DNA of 64,000 bases from Rhipidocladum racemiflorum (lineage: Eukaryota > Streptophyta > Magnoliopsida > Poales > Poaceae): the NCBI GenBank assembly GCA_036346355.1, contig CM070576.1:11701558-11765557 (forward strand), in the 5' to 3' direction. This document shows positions 21,104 to 32,185 of this stretch, piece after piece. The notes below the pieces were generated by a model. It was not told where the DNA came from, did no database searches, and saw nothing but the letters and a program-made list of their open reading frames with translations. Each line of letters opens with the position of its first letter. The first letter of the stretch is position 1. The position numbers were made by a program, and so were the translations under genes.

Positions 21104-22954
21104 TGTAGGATCGAAGTATACGAATATAGCAATCAGAGGGGGGGTGAATGATTGTGCGGAAGCTAAAACCAAATTCTTGATCTATTAAAAGTACACCCCA
21201 AAACAGAACCAAATAATTGCCTCGTTTTCGACAAAAACAGAATGATAGAGGTTTGGTAAAACGCGAATTACTGGATATCCAGCTGTCGAAACGATCTGAA
21301 ATTTGGACACAAGAAACTAGATTCCAATACGAATCAAACTCAAAAAGAATCAGCTCGATCGGACTTACGGATCAAAAGTTATGAGCTTTGCAAGCTTGCT
21401 GATCCAGAACTTGACGAGAATCAATCTAATCAAAACTTCAAGATTAAACAAGAACGACAAGAGATTGATCAACTAGACTTTGAGAAACACTAGATTAATA
21501 CCCTAGAAAGGTTTTTTGAAGGATCAAATCAAGATGAAACTCAACGATCAAAAACTAATCTAGAATTAGAACAAGCATGCAAACAAGAACCAAAACAGAA
21601 AACATTGTAGCGACGTGGTTACTGTAGCACGCAAAAGTCTTGGAAGAATTGATCTTTATTTCTTGTCTAAAATACTCTCATCAAAAGAGTACAAACCCTA
21701 AAACCAAGCTCAAAGCTTGATGCGCTCAGCTCTACTTGGTGCCTTTCAACAGGAGACCCCCCACCTATTTAAAGCACCAACCCACAAGGAGTTCTGAATA
21801 CGATTCCTATTCCCTAGAAGGAATCCGTATCCAACTCAACTCTACTTGGCCCAACCTGGCCGAGTACAACTCTTGCACGCGTATGGCAACCCTACCATAC
21901 TCACGTGACTAACACTTTGCACGCGTATGGCCACCTGCCATACTCACGTGACTAACACTTTGCACGCGAATGACCTCCTGCCATTCTCACGTGACTAACC
22001 ATTCTTCATGTGCACCATTCTCTTAGCCCGAATGTCCCGCATGACATCCTTGACCACCAAGACCTCGGTTCCTCCTGAACCTAGTCCCGAACCTCAGTTC
22101 CTCCATGAACCTAGTTCCGGTCCCGTCATCGACCACATTCGTCTTCGAGCAATACCTGTACATGAACAAACCACAAAACAAATCCGAGCACAAGTCCACG
22201 ACTTGACTCAATGTCAATCCATGCAACTACTCACATGAGCATTGCATAAAGTCCACTTCAAAAGAAGTATCATGAAATTATCACAAATTTCATAATCTCA
22301 AAATCAAATTCAAATTTCAATCTCAAAATCGCTCAAAAACCCATTCACGACGGACCAAAAAAAAATTTGGTCCGGCGTACATGTAAAACTTACTGTTTTT
22401 CAATAACTTGGTTTGGCACAACAACCTTAAAAAACACATTTACGCATGCACTGCAAAAGTTGGTCTGTCGTACATGGGAAAACGAGGTTGTCAAAAGCAT
22501 GTTTACAAAGGACCAAGAAAGTTGGTCTGTTGTACATGGGAGAATGAGGTTGTCAAAAGCATGTTTATAAAGGACCAAGAAAGTTGGTCCGTCGTACATG
22601 GGAGAATGAGGTTGTCAAAAGCATGTTTACAAAGGACCAAGAAAGTTGGTCTGTTGTACATGGGAGAATGAGGTTGTCAAAAGCATGTTTACAAAGGACC
22701 AAGAAAGTTGGTCCGTCGTACATGCAAAACTTACTGGTTTTTGAGGAAAATTGAGTTTGGCTCAATGAGTTCAAAAGCATGTCCACGACAGACCAACAAA
22801 GTTTGTCCGTCGTAGATGGGAAACTTACTGTTTCTTGAAATCTTGGTCCGGCGCAAAAGCGAAACTTACTGCTTCTTGTCAAATTGACAAAACACATGAA
22901 CAAACATATTTGCAAATTCAATTCTAAGCCAATTTTTCAGCACATGATTTCACA
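21104..22954 (-). repeat. 5' LTR of the copia element
   Basis: This 1,851-bp LTR is nearly identical to 12737-14579. Visible differences include the AGATCC/ATATCC change near 21275 and a short divergent patch near 21600-21630. It carries the same 46-bp triplet (about 21870-21999) and four exact 62-bp units starting at 22474, 22536, 22598 and 22660. Because both LTRs were copied from one template at insertion, the arrays predate this insertion. Confidence 0.92.
22474..22721. repeat. 62-bp tandem repeat in copia 5' LTR, 4 units
   Basis: Period exactly 62 bp, with the same alternating CTGTTG / CCGTCG variants as the other LTR. The first units differ between the LTRs (GCACTGCAAAAGTTGG here versus ACGGACGAGAAAAGTTGG there), a sign of mutation or conversion after insertion. 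Confidence 0.85.
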
Positions 22955-23250
22955 CACAGCAAGCTATCTCATTACCCTACTCTTTAGCATTAAATGCCCC
23001 TGCAACATATTTAATGCCCTGGTGCAGACATCCTCTCCCCCCGCCCTTGAGCGCCGCGCTTGCCGACTTCGCCCGCTCCACCGGGGTGGGGAAATGGACC
23101 CTGACGTCACTTGTCATTATGACGCACGTTGGGAACATGCACCGCCATACTGTAGCCTTCATTACCCCCATTTAATGCGTACGACATGCATTAAATGCCT
23201 TTGACCTCTCGAATGGCCGTGCAGGCCATTAAATGTCCTCAGGAACTGAT

Positions 23251-23490
23251 CGCCAGGGGCATGGCCTGGTCGCCATCCTCCCGCTAGCGATCACTCAGCT
23301 GACGCCAGGGGTGTGGCCTAGTCGCCACCCTCCCCCTGGCGATCACTCAGCTGACCGCCGGGGGCGTGGCCTGGTCGCCACCCTCCTGCTGGCGATCACT
23401 CAGCTGGCCGCCAGGGGAGGGGCCTAGTCGCCACCCTCCCGCTGGCGATCACTCAGCTAACCGCCAGGGGCGTGGCCTGGATGCCACGTG
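23251..23490. repeat. 53-bp minisatellite in the G1 LTR, about 4.5 units
   Basis: Units start CGCCAGGGG(C/T)(G/A)TGGCC at 23251, 23303, 23356, 23409 and 23462 and contain a GGCGATCACTCAGCT end. A related 54-bp array is found at the same place in the G2 LTRs, so the array is an old property of this LTR family. Confidence 0.85.
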
Positions 23491-23550
23491 TCCGGCGGCG
23501 GCTGCTTTTACCAAAGTGCAGTGGGCACCCTAGTGTGGAATACACCGACA

Positions 23551-25280
23551 ACGGTGACGTTGTGGACCACCCAGCAGTGGTCTGCCGCAGCCCTGTCCCG
23601 TATCACCTCGGCCGCCCGGGCCCAGGCAAGCGAGGCGGCGTTCTCTCGAGCCAGCGCCGCCTCAGTTCTCTCCTTCTCCTCCCGCAAAGCGACCAGCTGC
23701 TGGGGATACGATGCCAGCTGGGTCGCGATTATGGCGGGAAGAGTATCGATGCTCGTGTGCACTCGCTGGAGGTCGGCGAGCACTCGGGCATGGTCCGGGC
23801 CCTGGGCTGGAGAGGCGATGTTGCGGGGACACTCCAAGCCAGGGGCATCACTTGGGCCGCCCGATGAAGACACTCCCGTCCCGGAAGGCGCAGGAGGCAC
23901 CACTGGGACTGGGACCGCCTGTACAGCCGCCTTGGGAGGCGACTGGAAGGCGAACCCCGACACAGAGAGGGCGACCAGACGAGGGCGCACGGGCGTTGTG
24001 TCGCCCAAATCCATGGGCGCCGGGGTTGAAGAAGAGGATGCCGCAGGAGGCGGCATCGAAGCTGCTGGTGCCGGCGTCGGCAGGGCCAGCGCCGTCTCCG
24101 GGGCAGTGGTCGTCAGTGCCCCGGAGGAAAAACCTGCTCCCCCAGCCTCGCGGGAGTAGTAGCAGGCATGGCGCTGCTGGAAGGGTCACCCAGGGTGCGG
24201 GGCCTCTTCAGATCCTTGGCCGGGGAATCGTCGGCGATTGGACATTTCCCGGCGTCGCGATCAGCGAGGGCTACGGAACCCCCGATCACCAAAGGGCCCC
24301 TAGGTGGCATCGCCACAAGACCGGTGGGGTCCATTGGTGGAAACATCCTGGTGATCCGGTTCCGCTCCACGGGATCCATATCGGCTAGAGGCCGGACCCC
24401 GTCGGAGAACACCAGATCTCCAGCAAGGACTGGGAGAAACTCCCTCACCCATTTCATGAGGAGGGAGCTGGTCAGATTCCCCGTGCCTAAAAAAAAAAGA
24501 AGAAAAAGAGTCAGAAGACGAAGGTTGCGAAAAGAAACCGTGCATGCAGAAGAGGACAAAGACTTACTGCTCGGATACGTCCTGGTCAGGTCATTGTCGC
24601 CCGTGTACTGCCACGCCGGGCAAACACGAAGGTGCACGGGGCTGATTCTTCGGGAGACATAATCCCAAACCATCATCACCCCAGTCAGGCCGGCGTCCCG
24701 CAGATGTTGAATGCGGTCTGCCATGGCCCGGAGCTCGACTGTCTCCTCGACAGTCACATTCCAGTCCTCGTTCCCCTCCGCCACGGCGGCGAGAACGGCG
24801 AGGACATCCGCGCCACTGTTGTCTGCGATGTATAGCCTGTCCTCCCTCCATGCCTTCCAGTTCGACTTCTGCTGGAAGGCAATGTATTGGGGGACCATCC
24901 CGTCGCGGAGTCGGAAGTGGCAACTCCCGGTAACCTCCCCGTCGCCGGCAGTGCGGAGGGAGTAGAAATGCCGGAAGAGGGGGGAGGTTGGGCTTCACCC
25001 CCACGAACATGTCGCACAGGTGTGCGAAGACGGCGAAGATGACGATGGAGTTGGGGAGAGATGAAGATGGTGCACTCCATAGAAATGGAGGACCATGAGG
25101 AAGAACTCGGAGAACGGTGGGACAAGGCCCGCCATGAGCGCCCACCCGAAAAGCACGATCTCCCCGGGCTCGGGCTTGGGAGATCGCGTCCCACGGCTCA
25201 GCCGGAGGGTCCCCTCTGGCGCCATCTGCGATAGGGCCCTTGTCGTATCATCGTTAGCCTGGGATTGAGGAAGAATCGCC
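23551..25280 (-). pseudogene. Antisense ORF of G3 (Transposase_28 family)
   Basis: The start is probably the ATG at 25280 (MAILPQSQAND). The conserved N-terminal domain follows with EPGEIVLFGWALMAGLVPPF, then LHFYGVHHLHLSP and VFAHLCDMFVG, and, after frame changes near 24970 and 24890, QQKSNWKAWREDRLYIAD and YVSRRISP...WQYTG. A GT..AG intron spans about 24486-24570, in the same position as intron 1 of G1 and G2. The next exon continues to a stop at 24113, then an alanine/proline-rich and coiled-coil segment (24056-23553) is cut by the G1 insertion. At least two frameshifts make it a pseudogene. The family function is unknown. Confidence 0.75.
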
Positions 25281-25569
25281 ATTGCAAGAAAGAAAGAGGG
25301 GAAGTCTCGAGCAAGAAGATCAAGACTCAAGAGAAAGCATGGGATACTCCAGGATATGTGGAGGCATATTTATACCCTCTACCCTCGACAGTTCGTGATG
25401 GAAGATAATTATGAGCACCGCTTCGAAAACCACAAAGAATGCGGCCGAACTGGAGAAGTCGGAGGCGGTTCAGTACCCTAGTATAGCGGTGGGCCCCTCC
25501 TGCAACAGCCAGACATTTACTAAGGCAAGTTAAAGACTGGCGTGTCCCAAGAAGGGCCCGGGGGCTACT
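25281..25569. other. G3 antisense promoter region and polypurine tract
   Basis: Upstream (right) of the antisense ORF, the minus strand has TATAAATAT at 25366-25374, about 90 bp from the proposed ATG. This fits an independent promoter. The purine-rich GGGCCCGGGGGCTAC at 25555-25569 directly precedes the LTR and is the plus-strand primer site of the element. Confidence 0.65.
25366..25374 (-). promoter_or_regulatory. TATA box of the G3 antisense ORF
   Basis: TATAAATAT on the minus strand, about 90 bp before the antisense ORF start. The equivalent place in G2 holds a TATATA run at 33533-33548. Confidence 0.6.
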
Positions 25570-26401
25570 GTCGGCGTAATCTACACCGGGGTACTCTCTC
25601 CGCCCTTAAAAAAGGGTGTGCAGGGCCCCATCTAGCGGGCGGCTCTTCGCCAAAAGCCCTCCTCGTGGGGCGAGGAGGCCCACGTGGCAACGTGGCGACC
25701 AGCGCTCCCAAGCCCTCCTCACGGGGCGAGGAGGCCCACGTGGCGATGTGGCGACCAACGCTGCCAAGCCCTCCTCGCGAGGCGAGGAGGCCCACGTGGC
25801 GTCACGGGACGTAAAGCTGAAGAAGGCTTCGCCCAAAAGCCTCCCATGGGGCATGGTGTCAGGGCATTTAATGCGGGCATGGCGATAGACCCTTTCCCTG
25901 GCATACCACATCTAACCCGTCATGGGAAGCGCGCAGCCCTGACGGCTCATGATGTAGCGGCAGAAAGAAGGAGGCCCTAAGATGGGATGGCATTAATGAA
26001 ATGTAATTAATGAGCCGCGCAGCGGCATAGTGTTGCCCCCCACTTGCCCAAACCGGCCCAGGGTATATAAGGGCGGTTTGGTGCATGGGGAAGGGGATCG
26101 GGTGGTGGAAGAACACAAGGTGAGATCGTAGGAAGGGAGGAAACCCTCGACTAGAGTCCGGTTGAGGGAGAGGAGGTTCTGAGAGGGAAACTCATTTTTT
26201 CAATGGTAACAAAGACTTAAGGCATGACGTAGGGCTATTACCCACCTTGGGGGCCCGAACCTGGGTAAATCAAGTGTGTCTACTGTTTATCTTCTCCGGG
26301 ACCGCAGGGAGAGAGCGATCAGGTTAAGTCTCCGCTAAACACACCCCCAAACCGAACTAAAACCTCCCAGCGGGAGGATCCTGTCGTGAAAAACGCCGAC
26401 A
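25570..26401 (+). repeat. G3 3' LTR
   Basis: This 832-bp LTR starts TGTCGGCGTAATCTACACC and ends AAACGCCGACA. It contains a TATATAAGG box at 26064-26072 and a 56-bp tandem repeat near its start. It resembles but is distinct from the G1/G2 LTRs, which share only the terminal inverted motif and general layout. Confidence 0.85.
25655..25803. repeat. 56-bp tandem repeat with hairpin arms in the G3 LTR, about 2.6 units
   Basis: Units begin AGCCCTCCTC at 25655, 25711 and 25767. Each contains CCTCCTCG....CGAGGAGG, an inverted repeat able to form a stem, followed by CCCACGTGGC with a CACGTG E/G-box-like palindrome. Confidence 0.85.
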
Positions 26402-28495
26402 GCTGGTGCATTTGTCAAACCATAGGACATAATTGTAAACTCATAATGTCCGTATCGAGACAAGAATGCAGTCTTCAGTACATCTTCGGATCGGATCTTC
26501 AACTGATGATGCCCTGATCGCAGGTCGATCTTGGAGAAAACTCCAGCTCCTCTCAGCTGATCAAACAAATCATCGATCCTGTGTAGCGGATATTTATTCT
26601 TTATCATCACATCATTGAGCGCGCGATAATCAATACATATCCTAAAGCTCCCATCCTTCTTCTTGAAGAATAGGACTAGCGCTCCCCACGATGACGAACT
26701 GGGTCTTATAAATCCCTTCTCCAACAGCTCCTCAATCTGTTTCTTCATTTCCATCAACTCATCGGTAGACATCCGATAAGGTCTCTTTGCTATTGGGGTT
26801 GTACCGGGTACTAGCTCGATCATGAACTCAATGTCTCTGTCTAGTGGCATACCAGGTAAATCTTCAGAAAAAAACATCCGGGTATTCACTGACCACTAGT
26901 ACATCTTCAATGCTGAATGTCTTCACGCTGTTGACCATCAGCTATCCATCTCAAATGGCAATTGCCTGAAACTCAACTTTCATACCATTCGGGCCTTCTA
27001 CTAATACTACTCTTCATCCACAATCTAACACAGTCTTGTGTTTTGACAACCAATCCATCCCGAGTATAACATCTAGGGTCTGGGTATCCAATAAATAAGG
27101 TTCGCTAGGAACTCTACCCCATTTATTAGTAGCTTTACCCTAGAACATCCTACATTAGATCGGAGTTTTGATCCAGTGGATTGAACTAGTAACACATGTC
27201 AAAGGTTCACCATTCTTAACCCATTTTCAATAGCAAAGTTTCGAGATATAAAAGAATGCGAAGCTCTAGAATCAAACAAAACTATTGCAGGTACTGAGTT
27301 AACCAGTAACTTACTAAGTACGACATGCAATGTGTTCTGGACTGTGTCAGCGGTGACGTGGTTGATTCGACCTCTCACCGTAACTTGGGGTGTGGCTCCA
27401 GCTTGAGTAGCTCCACGGTCTCCTCCTGGTGTGGGCGTCCTTGCAGGCGTCATTCCCAGGTTGAACCGGATAGGCGTAACACCTCCTCCTCTCTTAGGGC
27501 AATTATTGGCAAAGTGCCTTGGCTCGTTGCAACTGTAGAAGCATGTCACTATCGCTAGCTGGCTTCCTGTAGGTGAAATTATGGCTTATGCTGGTGTATG
27601 ATAACATTGACCAGTAGGCCTTGGAGCTGGTGATGGTGTCTTGGCAACGTTCTGGGGCTGGAATCTAAAGAATTGATTAGGTGCAACTCTCAGCCTTTCT
27701 GCTCCTGGGCGAGCTCCCTACTATGCCATCTGGCTCTTCCGATTCTCATCCAGCTCTTTGCGCTTATCCTCCAGGATAAGAGCTTTGTTCACTAACTACT
27801 GGAAATCAGGAAATGTGTGGGTAATCAGTCCCACATGTAGTCCTGAGTTTAGTCCGTTCATGAAGCGAGACTGTCTAGCCTTGTCCATTGCTACATCTTC
27901 TGGTGCATAGCGAGCTAACTAGGTGAATTTGTTCAGATAATCAGCCACTGACTGGTTGCCTTGCTTCAAAGCTCAAAACTCCTTGTTTTAGTCCATAATT
28001 CCCTCTGGCACATGGTATTGACGAAAGGCAACAGTAAACTCCTCCCAAGTGATCTCCTGGGGGTTTTCATGTGAATCGCAGAAATTCTCCCACCATTCAC
28101 GTGCAGTTCCTTCCAACTGATGAGATGAATAAAGCACTCTCATTTCCAATGCACTAGTTAATGTGTAGCTTTCTCTCTATCGATCTCAGCTAGTCATCTG
28201 CCTCCAGTGGGTTTGCAGTCCCAAAAAATGTGGGTGGATGGGTCCTCATGAACTCAGATAGTCTTGAATTCAGATGTTGTCCTTGATTGACCTGGTTATT
28301 TTGATTGGCAGCAGCATGAGTAGTAATCTGCTGCATCATAGCATGCATCTGCTGTGTTTGAGCGGCAAGGAAAGCTCCAAAATTCTGCATGTCAACTGAG
28401 GGTGCTGGCTGGGGCGCAGGTACTCCATCATTGGGGTTTCCTGTGGGGCAAAAACCACTTTCACTTCCTCTGTTGTTGTAGCGAGTGTTCACCAT
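26402..28495 (-). pseudogene. Chromovirus A gag-protease-RT (Ty3/gypsy), truncated at RT
   Basis: Gag starts at the ATG at 28495 (MVNTRYNNRG) and continues in several frames to a CCHC zinc knuckle (CYSCNEPRHFANNCPK, about 27500-27549). The protease motif reads LFDSRASHSF (about 27260-27290), with arginine replacing the conserved glycine after DS. Reverse transcriptase then runs to 26402 (KEMKKQIEELLEKGFIRPS-type segment, WGALVLFFKKKDGSFRICIDYR, FSKIDLRSGHHQL) and is cut after SYGLTNAPA by the G3 LTR. Multiple stops lie between the domains. The RT type is that of plant chromoviruses (Tekay/Del-like). Confidence 0.8.
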
Positions 28496-28745
28496 CTATT
28501 GAGTACTTCGAGGTTTAGAGACGAGAGGGGAACAAGAATAGACAAGTAGTATAGAAAATTATGTGGGGTAACATATGTAACTCAAAATCCAATTTTATTA
28601 ATTACTAATTAATAACTTGGTATGGTTGCTCAAAATTCCTAAGGGCCTTGCAACACATACTGCACACTCGGCAGTCGAGAAGATCCAAATTAAACTAACA
28701 CACTGAAGTCTAATGCCTAAAGGGCGACTCTTATTAATCTAAGAT
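28496..28745. other. 5' leader of chromovirus A, joined to B integrase
   Basis: This AT-rich 250-bp stretch lies upstream of A gag and has no coding potential. Its right edge (about 28745) abuts the middle of the B integrase, without an LTR or target duplication. A deletion or an unequal recombination joined the two elements. Confidence 0.45.
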
Positions 28746-31700
28746 GCGACCACAACCCAAACAGCATCCTTCCCTCGTGGAGTACGAGGTAGACCAACCA
28801 CAAAATCCATAGAAATGTCATCCCAAGGCCACACAGGAATCTCCAATGGCTGCAACAGACCAGCGGGACGCTTGTGTTCAGCCTTTATCTTCTGACAAAT
28901 CCCACAAGAAGCCACATACTTAGCGATATCAACTCTCACCCTTTTCCACTAGAAGTTCTTTTTCAGATCCCTGTACATCTTGGTCTCTCCAGGATGAACC
29001 GGGTACGGGGTGCGATGAGCCTCTTTCAAAATATCATCTTTGACATGGGATTTCTGAGGCACACAAAGGCGACCCTGAAACCTCAAAGCTCCCACATCAT
29101 CAATGGAAAAATCTCCAGTCTTACCATCCTCAAGGCGTTTCCTCACCTGCTGGAGCAAACGATCATGCTGTTGTGCTTCCCGCACACGCTCGGGGATCGC
29201 TGACTCAAGAATCAATTGAGTTTCAGCTTGCACGGTCCCCGCAAAACAGTAGGAGACTCCCAATCGCTCAAAATCAGCAACAAGACAATCAATGACAGGG
29301 GGCATTGTCTTGCGACTGAGAGCGTCAGCCACCACATTTGCCTTGCCCGGATGATACTGGATTGTGAGGTCATAATCCTTTATCAATTCCAGCCACCTCC
29401 TCTGCCTCAAATTCAGATCTTTCTGTGTAAAGATGTACTTGAGGCTCTTGTGATATCACAAGACTCACCATACAGATAGTGTCTCCATATCTTCAATGCA
29501 AACACCACAGCGGCTAGCTCAAGATCATGTGTGGGATAGTTCTGTTCATGCTTTTTCAACTGCCTCGATGCATAAGCAATCACCTTGCCATCTTGCATGA
29601 GTACACAACCAAGTCCCAAACGAGAAGCATCAGAATAGACAGTGAAACGCTTCCTTGGCTCGGGAAGGATAAGAACAAGAACAGTCACCAACTTCTCCTT
29701 CAAAGCGCAGAAACTGTGCTCACACTCTACAGACCACTGAAATTTCATCCCTTTCTGGGTCAACTGTGAACGGCTTAGCAATGATAGAGAAATCCTACAC
29801 AAAATGCCGATAGTAGCCAGCTAACCCAAGGAAACTACAGACCTCTTTGACATTGGAAGGCCTCTTCCAATCCAAAACTGTTGAGACTTCGCTAGGATCT
29901 ACAGATATGCCCTCTTGATTCATGATGTGGCCAAGAAAACCCACTTCTGAAATCCAGAACTCGCACTTTTTCAGCTTGGCAAAGAACTGATTCTCCCTCA
30001 AAGTACTCAACACAAGCCTCAAATGTCGCTCGTGCTCCTCTTCTGATTTAGAGTAAACCAGAATGTCATCGATGAATACTACCACAAACTCATCAAGGTA
30101 CTTGTGTAGCATACTGTTCATCGCCTCCATAAAGACAGCAGGAGCATTAGTTTGTCCAAAAGACATAACTTTAAATTCATAATGCCCATACCTAGTGGAG
30201 AAAGCAGTCTTCTCAATGTCATGCTCCCTCACGCGAATCTAATTGTAACCGGACTGAAGATCAATCTTCGAGAACACCTTTGCTCCCTTCAGTTGGTCAA
30301 ATAGATCCTCAATGCGAGGCAAAGGATACTTGTTTTTGACTGTCACTTGATTAAGAGCACGATAGTCAATGCACATACGCCAACTTCCATCCTTCTTCGA
30401 AACAAAGAGGACGGGTGTTCCCCATGGCGAAACACTGCGCCGAATAAAACCCCTTGGCCAATAGATCCTCCAACTACTTTTTCAACTCATCTTGAAAAGG
30501 TCGAGCCAAGCGGTATGGAGAGATAGAAATAGGTCGAGTGTCAGGAACAAGATCAATACGAAACTCCACATTCCTCACAGGAGGCAAACTGGCAACTCAT
30601 CAGGAAACACATCAACAAACTCCTTCACTACAGGAATCTCCTCAATGGAAACTGAAGAAGATGGCTTTTCTGACATAGCCATGAGAAAACCCAGCTACCT
30701 CAAACGGCGACCAGAAAACAGACTAGCCAAAGCAAAGAGGGAACTGGAAGGTATACCATCCTGAAAGGTCAACTCCACCCCTGACGGGGCCTGCAAGGTA
30801 ACTGTCCTCCAAAAGCAACAGATCTTGGCATGGTACTGATGCAACCAGTCCATGCCCAAAATGACATCAAAAGGAGCTAACTGAATCACCATGAGGTTGG
30901 CAAAGAAAACTTCATCATCAATGGCAATGGTGCAACCCGGGCAAACCAAAGAACTAGCAATCAAACCCCTAGGAGAACTGACTATCACAGACTCAGAGAT
31001 CCGCTGAACTCCCAACTTAGCTCTACTAGCAAACTCAGACGACACAAAGGAATAGGACGCTCCAGAATCGAATAAAACAAAGGCATCAACTGACTCCACA
31101 AGCATAGTACCTGAAACCACCTCTGGATTCCCGGCTGACTCGGCGGTCGGCAAGGCGTACACTCCTGGTGGCACCGGGACAGTGGGAGCCCTGATACCCA
31201 GCTGATGCCCCAACAAAGCTGGGGGTGGAGGAGGTAACTGAGGAGGAGGCGACGGCTGCGGGCACCAGTAGGCTGCTGGTGGCGCCCAAGCATAGGGCGG
31301 CTGAGGAGCAGGAGTCGCCATCATGTGCACCGACCCTCTGGATGACGCCGCTGGAGTAGGAGGAGAAGGCACCATCTCCCACTTGATGATGCTACCGGGA
31401 TTCATCCGGCAGACTCGCCCCATGTGGCCGGGCTTGCCACAGTGGTTGCAACTCCCGGTCCAACCACACTCCGAAGCACGGTGCTCACCACCGCACTTGA
31501 AACAAATCATGCCCTGCCCAGGCATAGGATGAACAGTCGCTCATGAAGAAGACGACTAGGGCGGCTTCATCTTAGCCCCTGAGGAGGAGCCCTCTCCTCC
31601 CTTGAACTTCTTGAAGATGGGTCGCTAAGAAGACCCACCTCCTCCACCAAAAGCCATCTTCTGGCCCGCGCCTAGGGCCGCTGGAAGCACTAAACCACCA

Positions 31701-32185
31701 GGGTTTTGCTTGTCCCTGGAGAGCTCCAACTCGAGCTCCATGCCCTTCTCTTGCTCCACCATGGAGCAGAAGTCACGAGGGACAGTCGCCCCCATGACAA
31801 CTCTGAACTCCTGGTTGAGGCCCCTGCAGAACCTCCTCGCCTTCTCTCTATCATCTGCTGACACAGTCGGCACGAAGCGCACCACATTGTTGAACTCTAC
31901 CTCATACTCTGCCACCGACTTCTTTCCCTGGGAAAGAGTCGTCCAAGTATGCTCCATGCTCTCAAGGAAAGACTCTAGGTAGAACTTAGCTAGGAAGCGA
32001 GCCACAAAGTCCTCCCAGGTGACCGGTCCAAGAGCGGGGGCTCTAGTAGCAAGAACCCCCCTTCAACAGATATCCGCTTGGCCTTTCAGCTGGAAAGCCA
32101 GAAAGTGAGCTCTCTGGACCGAGGTCAACTCCAGAACCTCAAACTGCCACTCCATGTACCGCAGCCAATCTGCGGACTGGACCAG
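28746..32185 (-). pseudogene. Chromovirus B gag (C-terminal part), protease, RT, RNase H and integrase N-terminus
   Basis: Next to the G2 insertion the gag capsid continues with SADWLRYMEWQFEVLEL and then FLESMEHTWTTLSQGKKSV. Two zinc-knuckle motifs follow (CFKCGGEHRASEC and CNHCGKPGHMGRVC, about 31430-31510). The protease is VLFDSGASYSFV (about 31040-31080). The RT active site is FIDD at 30065-30076, followed by ILVYSKSEEEHERHL. RNase H has VYSDASRLGLG (about 29620-29650), and integrase has a CGICQKIKAEHKRP zinc-binding half and the first catalytic Asp in ISMDFVVGLP. Stops and frameshifts occur at about 31628, 30235, 29800 and 29410. The sequence ends after AVWVVV, before the second catalytic Asp. 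Confidence 0.82.

Larger units (their letters stand above)
12737..22954 (-). mobile_element. Complete-length Ty1/copia retrotransposon, Sirevirus-like
   Basis: This 10,218-bp element has two LTRs of about 1.85 kb (12737-14579 and 21104-22954), both TGTAGG...TTCACA, and a perfect 5-bp target duplication CACAG (12732-12736 and 22955-22959). It inserted into the G1 LTR. The primer-binding site matches initiator tRNA-Met, and gag precedes protease-integrase-reverse transcriptase-RNase H, which is the copia order (integrase before RT). Large LTRs, about 10 kb length and a cluster of polypurine tracts near the 3' LTR support the Sirevirus (Maximus/SIRE) clade. Gag is largely open, but pol has many frameshifts and stops, so it is non-functional as it stands. 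Confidence 0.93.
1223..23550 (-). mobile_element. G1: truncated Tat-lineage Ty3/gypsy retrotransposon carrying nested insertions
   Basis: Reading on the minus strand from right to left, the order is 5' LTR (12391-23550, split by a copia element), primer-binding site (12372-12389), gag, protease, a fragment of reverse transcriptase, RNase H, a second (archaeal-type) RNase H, integrase, and an antisense ORF on the plus strand. The 3' LTR is missing because LTR X joins at 1223. Two RNase H modules plus an antisense ORF place it in the Tat lineage (established knowledge). The gene order is collinear with complete element G2 (32186-43550), which gave the internal boundaries. A CACTA transposon and a deletion removed the reverse transcriptase core. 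Numerous stops and frameshifts make it non-autonomous. Its right end (23550) adjoins G3 antisense ORF sequence, so G1 inserted into G3. Confidence 0.85.
12391..23550 (-). repeat. G1 5' LTR, split by the copia insertion
   Basis: The LTR occupies 12391-12736 and 22955-23550, about 0.94 kb in all. It starts TATCGGCG (from TGTCGGCG) next to the primer-binding site and ends TACACCGACA. A TATA box on the minus strand lies at 12692-12700. The 22955-23550 half carries a 53-bp tandem repeat. The copia element between the halves is flanked by CACAG on both sides; one CACAG copy is the target duplication. Confidence 0.85.
23551..26401 (+). mobile_element. G3: tail of a third Tat-type gypsy element (antisense ORF, polypurine tract, 3' LTR)
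   Basis: Orientation is plus. The visible part is the antisense ORF (minus strand, 23551-25280), a spacer, a polypurine tract GGGCCCGGGGGCTAC ending at 25569, and a 3' LTR at 25570-26401. The left side is lost at the G1 insertion point (23550/23551), which cuts the antisense ORF after VVHNV. The right end lies inside the reverse transcriptase of chromovirus A, so G3 inserted into A and G1 later into G3. Target duplications cannot be checked because the left end is outside this window. Confidence 0.8.

Noticed and set aside
23251..23490. Regular repeats resembling a CRISPR array
   Set aside because: Units are contiguous with no unique spacers, lie inside a eukaryotic LTR, and no cas genes exist; it is a minisatellite.
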